From Halobaculum sp. MBLA0147 (GTDB lineage: Archaea; Halobacteriota; Halobacteria; Halobacteriales; Haloferacaceae): a stretch of 64,000 nt of DNA. The position numbers were made by a program, and so were the translations under genes. Numbering within the stretch: the first letter of the stretch is position 1; each line of letters starts with the position of its first letter. The notes under the pieces were generated by a model. It did not search any database. It had not been told where the DNA came from and saw nothing but the letters and a program-made list of their open reading frames with translations. Positions 59,795-64,000 of this stretch are shown in pieces. Location: NCBI RefSeq assembly GCF_041361345.1, contig NZ_JBGKAD010000001.1:2914001-2978000 (forward strand), in the 5' to 3' direction.

Positions 59795-61447
59795 TCACGG
59801 CGCCGAGTCGCCCGTCCGACAGTCGTGGGTCACGAGCCGCCGCGTGGTGAGACGCTCGCGCTCGGGTCTGTCGAGACGCGTCGGCTCCCTCGTGACGACG
59901 AGCGAGACGGTCGCCAGGCGCTCGTCGTGGCGCCGATTCCACCGCTCGCACAGGCCCGCGGCGGTCGCGTGGCGGAGCCGGTCACCGCCGTGCCACCACA
60001 CCGCGGTGAGATACTTGCGCCACCGTACCGACGGGTAGGTGGCGGCCACGTCCGGTGGGCGGTCGCCGATCGCGGACGGCCTCGGGAACGCGTCGACTCG
60101 CCGGCCGTCCACGGTCGTCGCCGGGGCGGCGAACCAGGCGGCCGCTCGTGGGGGATCCGGCGCGAACATGTCCCACCGGTACCGCTCTGGTTCGACGGCA
60201 CCGGCCTCGGTCTCGACCGGCACGACACCCAACGCGGCCGCGTTCCACACGAGGACGCCGACGAGCAGGAGGGTGGCGACCGCGCGCGTCCCGCCGGCTA
60301 CCCACCGGCCGGTGTTCGGCCTGCCGGTGGAGGCGGCCAGGGAGCCAATCCCGCCGACACCACGCCGCGACACGAGCCACGCCGTCGCCGCACGACACCG
60401 AGCCGCGACGGGAGCGACTGCACTCTCGACGCGGTTCCACACCGGGGAACGGAGCGCCGGGAGGAGCGCGACGACGGCGACGACCGGGAACACGCCGAGC
60501 CACATCGTCGCCGCCATCCCGAGGTGACCGGCGAGCAGCCCGGCGGCGACCGCGGTTCGCCGCCAGTCGCTCGCCAACACGAGTGCGGGCGCGACGACGA
60601 GGAGCGCGAGCCACGCCCACCCGAACGTCGTCACGACGGCCGGCGTGCCGGCGACGAGATCGCCCAGCGGCGTCGTGAACCGGTCGAGTTGGAACACGTA
60701 CCGCACCGCGGTGCCGTCGAGCCACCCGCTCCCGCGGAGTTTGATCGCGGCGTTCACCACGTAGACGGTGGCGACTTGGACGAAGAGTCCGAGCGTCGCG
60801 ACGCTCGCGACCGTCCGCGGGGTCGTCGCGACACCGGCGCCACCCCCGCCGTCGCTCGCGGCGGTCGGCGGGGGAGCTCGTCGGACGGCGTCGATGGACC
60901 ACCGCGTCCCCAGCGGGAGGAGACTCCCCCACAGCAGCAGACGGCGCAACAGTGAGTCACCGCCGTTCAACACCAGTGGGTTCCGCGCGTGCAGCGAGAC
61001 GAGCAACACGAGCGACACGACACAGGCGAGTCGGGTCCGGTACCCGACGAGCAGTGCCATCGCTGCGAGTCCGGCGAGACAGAACAGTCCCGTCTGCGTC
61101 GTCGTCGACCCCCACAGCGCGTGCAGCGACACGGACGAGACGACCGGCCGGACGGCACGCAGCGTCTCGCGTGGGAGCACACCGGCGTCGGTGTAGAAGA
61201 CGCGGAGCCACCGCGCCCGCAGCGCCAGGTCGACGAGCAGCAGGAGTCCGACGCCGATCCGCAGCGCCGCGAGTGCCCGGGTGTCGACGGCCGCGTGTGT
61301 CGCGAACCACGTCCGGCCACGGTCGCGGACACGGCCCGACAGGTGCACCGAGAGGTACCGGAGTCGCCGCCACAGTCGCCGGAGCCGTCCCGGCGTGGGG
61401 TCGGACGACGAGACGGGAGCCACAGTACGAGGGGTCGGTCGCCACAC
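59795..61447 (-). CDS. HTTM-domain membrane protein (gamma-carboxylase-like)
   Basis: The 550-residue protein has about eight hydrophobic segments in the HTTM fold: L-A-A-L-R-I-G-V-G-L-L-L-L-V-D near 60, V-Y-V-V-N-A-A-I-K-L near 235, and F-G-W-A-W-L near 282. A soluble C-terminal part follows (about 430-550, R-Y-R-W-D-M-F-A-P-D). HTTM proteins include vitamin K-dependent carboxylase, but most microbial ones have no known reaction. The conserved active Lys/His are not clear here. The start is uncertain: GTG at 61447, or GTG at 61423. Confidence 0.78.
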   Translation of the reverse strand: MWRPTPRTVAPVSSSDPTPGRLRRLWRRLRYLSVHLSGRVRDRGRTWFATHAAVDTRALAALRIGVGLLLLVDLALRARWLRVFYTDAGVLPRETLRAVRPVVSSVSLHALWGSTTTQTGLFCLAGLAAMALLVGYRTRLACVVSLVLLVSLHARNPLVLNGGDSLLRRLLLWGSLLPLGTRWSIDAVRRAPPPTAASDGGGGAGVATTPRTVASVATLGLFVQVATVYVVNAAIKLRGSGWLDGTAVRYVFQLDRFTTPLGDLVAGTPAVVTTFGWAWLALLVVAPALVLASDWRRTAVAAGLLAGHLGMAATMWLGVFPVVAVVALLPALRSPVWNRVESAVAPVAARCRAATAWLVSRRGVGGIGSLAASTGRPNTGRWVAGGTRAVATLLLVGVLVWNAAALGVVPVETEAGAVEPERYRWDMFAPDPPRAAAWFAAPATTVDGRRVDAFPRPSAIGDRPPDVAATYPSVRWRKYLTAVWWHGGDRLRHATAAGLCERWNRRHDERLATVSLVVTREPTRLDRPERERLTTRRLVTHDCRTGDSAP

Positions 61448-61664
61448 CGGAATGGCTCTTGTGGTCGTCCCCGGGGCGAGTACACGACGGCGTCGGTGGT
61501 GTCGGACTGACAGTGTCCGGCTCGGGGCTCCGACCAGTGGTGTCCGACACGCGAGTCCGACCGGTGCCTGCGGCTCGGAGTCCCCCGGTAGCGCGGCTCG
61601 CCTCCGTTCGACGGCGTCCACCCGCCCCGTGTGTATTTCAGGCTGGAACCGTTCGTAGCGAGCG

Positions 61665-61871
61665 ATGACCTCCACCCTCCGGTACGTCTCGTGGGGGATG
61701 GCCGGGCTCTCGGCGGCCTCGATCGTCGGCTTGCTCGCGGCGGGCGTCGCCGCACTGTTCGGCAACCGGACGGTCAGCGAGCGGTTCTTCGTCACGGTCT
61801 TCGGCGTCTGGCTGGCGCTCGTGCTCGCGATGGGGTTCCTCTACGGGCTCCACGCGATCCTGGGCGACTGA
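61665..61871 (+). CDS. Small two-helix membrane protein
   Basis: The 68-residue protein has two hydrophobic helices (about residues 8-30 and 43-64) joined by a short polar loop (F-G-N-R-T-V-S-E-R). It is small and without known family. The ATG at 61665 lies about 30 bases behind GTGTATTTC. It precedes the aminotransferase on the same strand by 127 bases. Confidence 0.65.
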   Translation: MTSTLRYVSWGMAGLSAASIVGLLAAGVAALFGNRTVSERFFVTVFGVWLALVLAMGFLYGLHAILGD

Positions 61872-61998
61872 GGTGGTCGCTGTGGACCGGTCGCGGTCTC
61901 CCCCGCTCGACGCGGCGGAGTGTGGCCGCGGCCCGCGATTGCCGGCGACCCACACCGGGTGACCCGAGGTTTTCCCGTCGCGGGCCACAGGAGTGGGT

Positions 61999-63156
61999 GT
62001 GCACGACCTCGCCGCCCGGACCGACGCGTTCCAGCGGTCCCAGATCCGCGTGATGTTCGACCTCGCAGAGGCGGCCGCCGCCGACGGTGCGGACCTCGTC
62101 CGTCTGGAGGTGGGCGAGCCGGACTTCGACACCCCCGAGCACGTCACGGAGGCCGCCTTCGAGGCGGTCCGTGACGGTGCGACCGACTACACCGCCAGCG
62201 CCGGGATCGAACCGCTCCGGCGTGCCGTGGCGGAGACGACCGAAGCGGAGTACGACCTCTCGTACGACCCCGACCAGATCGTCGTCACCAACGGGGGGAT
62301 GGAGGCGCTCCACGTCGCCGCGCTCACGCTCGTCGACCCCGGCGAGGAGTTGGTGGTGCCGAGTCCGGCGTGGCCCAACTACGGCATCCACGCCGCGCTC
62401 GCCGACGGCCAGTTGCGCGAGGTGGAACTGCCACCGCCGTACGACCTCGACGCCGAGCGACTCGTCGCCGCGATCGACGACGACACTGCGGCGGTGGTGC
62501 TCACGACGCCCTCGAACCCGACGGGCCGCGTCTACGACCCCGAGCCGATCCGGCGGGTCGCCGCCGCTGCGGCCGCCCACGACGCCTACGTGATCGCCGA
62601 CGAGGTGTACGCCGGGCTCACCTACGACCGCGATCCGACCGGAGTCGCCGCCCTCGTCGACCACCCCGAGCGAGTGGTGACGGTCGGCTCGCTGTCGAAG
62701 ACACACGCGATGACCGGCTGGCGACTCGGCTGGCTCGCGGCCGCCGATCCGGTGGTCGAGGCCGCCACCGCCGTCCGCGAGGGGACGACGAGCTGTCCGT
62801 CTGCGCCCGCCCAACACGCCGGCGTCGCCGCGCTCGCCGGCCCGGACGAGCCCGCCGAACGGATGTTCGAGGCGTTCCGCGACCGCCGCGACTACGTCGC
62901 CGAACGACTCGCGGCGATGGACGGCGTCACCGCGCCGCGGCCGGAGGGTGCCTTCTACGCGTTCCTCGACGTGGACGGTGCGACGGAGAGTCTCCCGCTC
63001 GCTAAGCGGCTGTTGGAGGAGACCGGCGTCGTCCTCGCCCCCGGCTCCGGGTTCGGTGCCGGCGGCGAGGGGCGACTGCGGCTGTCCTTCGCCAACTCGC
63101 TGGACCGGCTCGCGGAGGGGTTCGACAGGCTGGAGACGTTCCTCCCGATCGAGTGA
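61999..63156 (+). CDS. Class I/II PLP-dependent aminotransferase (AspC-like)
   Basis: The 385-residue protein has L-E-V-G-E-P-D-F-D near 32, Y-T-A-S-A-G near 62, N-P-T-G-R near 174, D-E-V-Y near 200, and the PLP Lys in S-L-S-K-T-H-A-M near 235, followed by R-L-G-W. A C-terminal R-L-S-F-A-N binds the carboxylate. It moves amino groups between amino and keto acids; aspartate or another substrate cannot be told apart. The GTG at 61999 follows a GTTTTCC box by about 26 bases; the GTG at 61993 is an alternative. Confidence 0.9.
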   Translation: MHDLAARTDAFQRSQIRVMFDLAEAAAADGADLVRLEVGEPDFDTPEHVTEAAFEAVRDGATDYTASAGIEPLRRAVAETTEAEYDLSYDPDQIVVTNGGMEALHVAALTLVDPGEELVVPSPAWPNYGIHAALADGQLREVELPPPYDLDAERLVAAIDDDTAAVVLTTPSNPTGRVYDPEPIRRVAAAAAAHDAYVIADEVYAGLTYDRDPTGVAALVDHPERVVTVGSLSKTHAMTGWRLGWLAAADPVVEAATAVREGTTSCPSAPAQHAGVAALAGPDEPAERMFEAFRDRRDYVAERLAAMDGVTAPRPEGAFYAFLDVDGATESLPLAKRLLEETGVVLAPGSGFGAGGEGRLRLSFANSLDRLAEGFDRLETFLPIE

Positions 63157-63160
63157 GTCT

Positions 63161-63197
63161 CGGGGGTGCCCCCGGGCCGGGTGACTCTCGGAGTCAC
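63161..63197. terminator. Two hairpins between convergent genes
   Basis: CGGGGG-TG-CCCCCG (63161-63174) and GTGACTC-TCG-GAGTCAC (63181-63197) are perfect inverted repeats. They lie between the aminotransferase stop (63156) and the SDR stop (63242), a good place for a two-sided terminator. No poly-T tract follows. Confidence 0.5.
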
Positions 63198-63241
63198 ACC
63201 GTCTCGTCTGGTTGTCCGCTACGACTCGAGCCGCGGTACTG

Positions 63242-63982
63242 CTACCGCATCAACTCGCCGCCGTTGACGTTGAGCGTCTCGCCGGTGACGAAGCCGGCGT
63301 CTCGGAGGTACGCGACGGCGTCGGCGATGTCCTCGGGCTGGCCGTAGCGGTCGACCGGGATCGCGGCCAACTCCTCGGCCTTCTCCGCCGCGCTGCGGTC
63401 GGCGGTCATGTCCGTCTCGACGTGGCCCGGCGCGACGGCATTGACCCGCACGTCCGGCGCGAAGTCGCCCGCGTGACTCTTCGTCAGCGAGAGCAACCCG
63501 CCCTTCGAGGCGGCGTAGTGGACCTCGACGGGTGCGCCGGTGAACGCGAGGATCGAGGAGACGTTCGTCACGGACGGGGTCGGCGCGCCGCCGCCGTCGG
63601 CGCTCCGGAGGTGTGGCAGCGCCGCCTTCGTACAGCAGAACGCGGAGTTGACGTTCACGTCCATCACGCGGTCGAAGTCGGCCGGCGACAACTCCTCGGT
63701 GTAGACGTGTTGGTCGATCCCAGCGTTGTTGACGAGGTGGTCCACACCGCCGAAGGCGTCGACGGTCTCGGCGACGAGCCGGTCGGCGTCGTCCGGGTCC
63801 GAGGCGTCGGCTTCGACGACGATGGCCTCCGCCCCCGCCTCGCGGACCGCGGCGGCGGTCTCGGCGGCGGCGTCCGGCGAGGAGTGGTAGTTGACCGTCA
63901 CGTCGTAGCCGTCTCGGGCGAACCGCCGGGCGGTCGCCGCGCCGATCCCTCTGGAGGAGCCGGTGACGATGGCTGCTGGCAC
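63242..63982 (-). CDS. FabG-like short-chain dehydrogenase
   Basis: The 246-residue protein has I-V-T-G-S-S-R-G-I-G-A near 5, D-A-S-D near 62, N-N-A-G near 88, V-S-S-I-L near 140, the catalytic Y-A-A-S-K pair near 156, V-N-A-V-A-P-G-H-V-E-T-D, and G-E-T-L-N-V-N-G-G near 235. It matches 3-oxoacyl-ACP reductase-type SDRs. Haloarchaea lack a normal fatty-acid synthase, so another keto substrate is likely. The GTG at 63982 is near the window edge, but the whole fold is present. Confidence 0.88.
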   Translation of the reverse strand: MPAAIVTGSSRGIGAATARRFARDGYDVTVNYHSSPDAAAETAAAVREAGAEAIVVEADASDPDDADRLVAETVDAFGGVDHLVNNAGIDQHVYTEELSPADFDRVMDVNVNSAFCCTKAALPHLRSADGGGAPTPSVTNVSSILAFTGAPVEVHYAASKGGLLSLTKSHAGDFAPDVRVNAVAPGHVETDMTADRSAAEKAEELAAIPVDRYGQPEDIADAVAYLRDAGFVTGETLNVNGGELMR

Positions 63983-64000
63983 GACCGTACGTTCCCGGCC

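Noticed and set aside
59636-60955. A long plus-strand frame over the HTTM gene
   Set aside because: Arg/Pro/Gly-rich composition and no hydrophobic pattern; the minus strand shows regular membrane helices.
1-64000. tRNA or rRNA genes
   Set aside because: I looked in the intergenic regions for the GTTCRANNC T-loop with paired arms and for conserved rRNA stretches and saw none.

Overview
The window comes from a haloarchaeon (class Halobacteria). It is very G+C-rich, and its proteins are strongly acidic with long Asp/Glu/Thr-rich linkers. Many genes have an A/T-rich TATA element about 25-32 bases before an ATG or GTG with no Shine-Dalgarno sequence, which is the leaderless pattern of this group. 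Archaeal and haloarchaeal markers are present: transcription factor S, an overlapping LSm/L37e pair, a large AglB oligosaccharyltransferase, TbsP, XPD-type helicase, and DUF5799-, DUF6149- and DUF7503-like proteins. The genus cannot be told from the sequence alone. I found no tRNA, rRNA, CRISPR array, transposase or replication origin.

Layout. 1-4.3 kb: end of an ABC-2 permease, a multi-PAS histidine kinase with a degenerate receiver, and a divergent YrdC. 4.4-10.4 kb: an animal-type haem peroxidase, a standalone Cas4-like protein, a SufS-type cysteine desulfurase and a carotenoid oxygenase. 10.4-15.6 kb: small conserved and membrane genes, ending in a ribbon-helix-helix antitoxin whose RelE-type toxin has an in-frame amber codon. 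15.6-23.2 kb: a nucleoside phosphorylase, an SDR and a Gfo/Idh/MocA oxidoreductase diverging from a tandem-repeat spacer, and a complete iron/polyamine-type ABC importer operon. 23.7-24.9 kb: a single A/T-rich gene that looks acquired and resembles NA37 nucleoid-associated proteins. 25-36 kb: a fused DUF4013-like/SpoIIM membrane protein, threonine synthase, a PKD protein, an M42 aminopeptidase, TFS, a RecA-like protein without the Walker A lysine, and two overlapping acidic zinc proteins.

36-44.7 kb: the regulator TbsP faces a tiny ribbon-helix-helix gene across a 10-base inverted repeat. Then come L37e/LSm, a GpgS-like glycosyltransferase, a VOC protein, MscS, UspA, an autoantigen-p27 zinc protein with decapeptide repeats and a second histidine kinase. 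44.7-49.5 kb: XPD helicase, SDR, cold-shock protein, and a 440-base gene-poor gap. 49.6-56.8 kb: an N-glycosylation cluster with two glycosyltransferases, aglB, and a DUF368 polyprenyl-phosphate transporter starting 4 bases after aglB; together they can build, transfer and recycle the lipid-linked glycan. 56.8-64 kb: a flavin reductase, DUF6149, an FAD oxidoreductase, an HTTM membrane protein, a class I aminotransferase and a FabG-like SDR.

A theme across the window is short imperfect tandem duplication in spacers and protein linkers. In four places the repeat copies the last codons and stop of a gene just beyond its end (12.4, 18.8, 41.8 and 56.8 kb).
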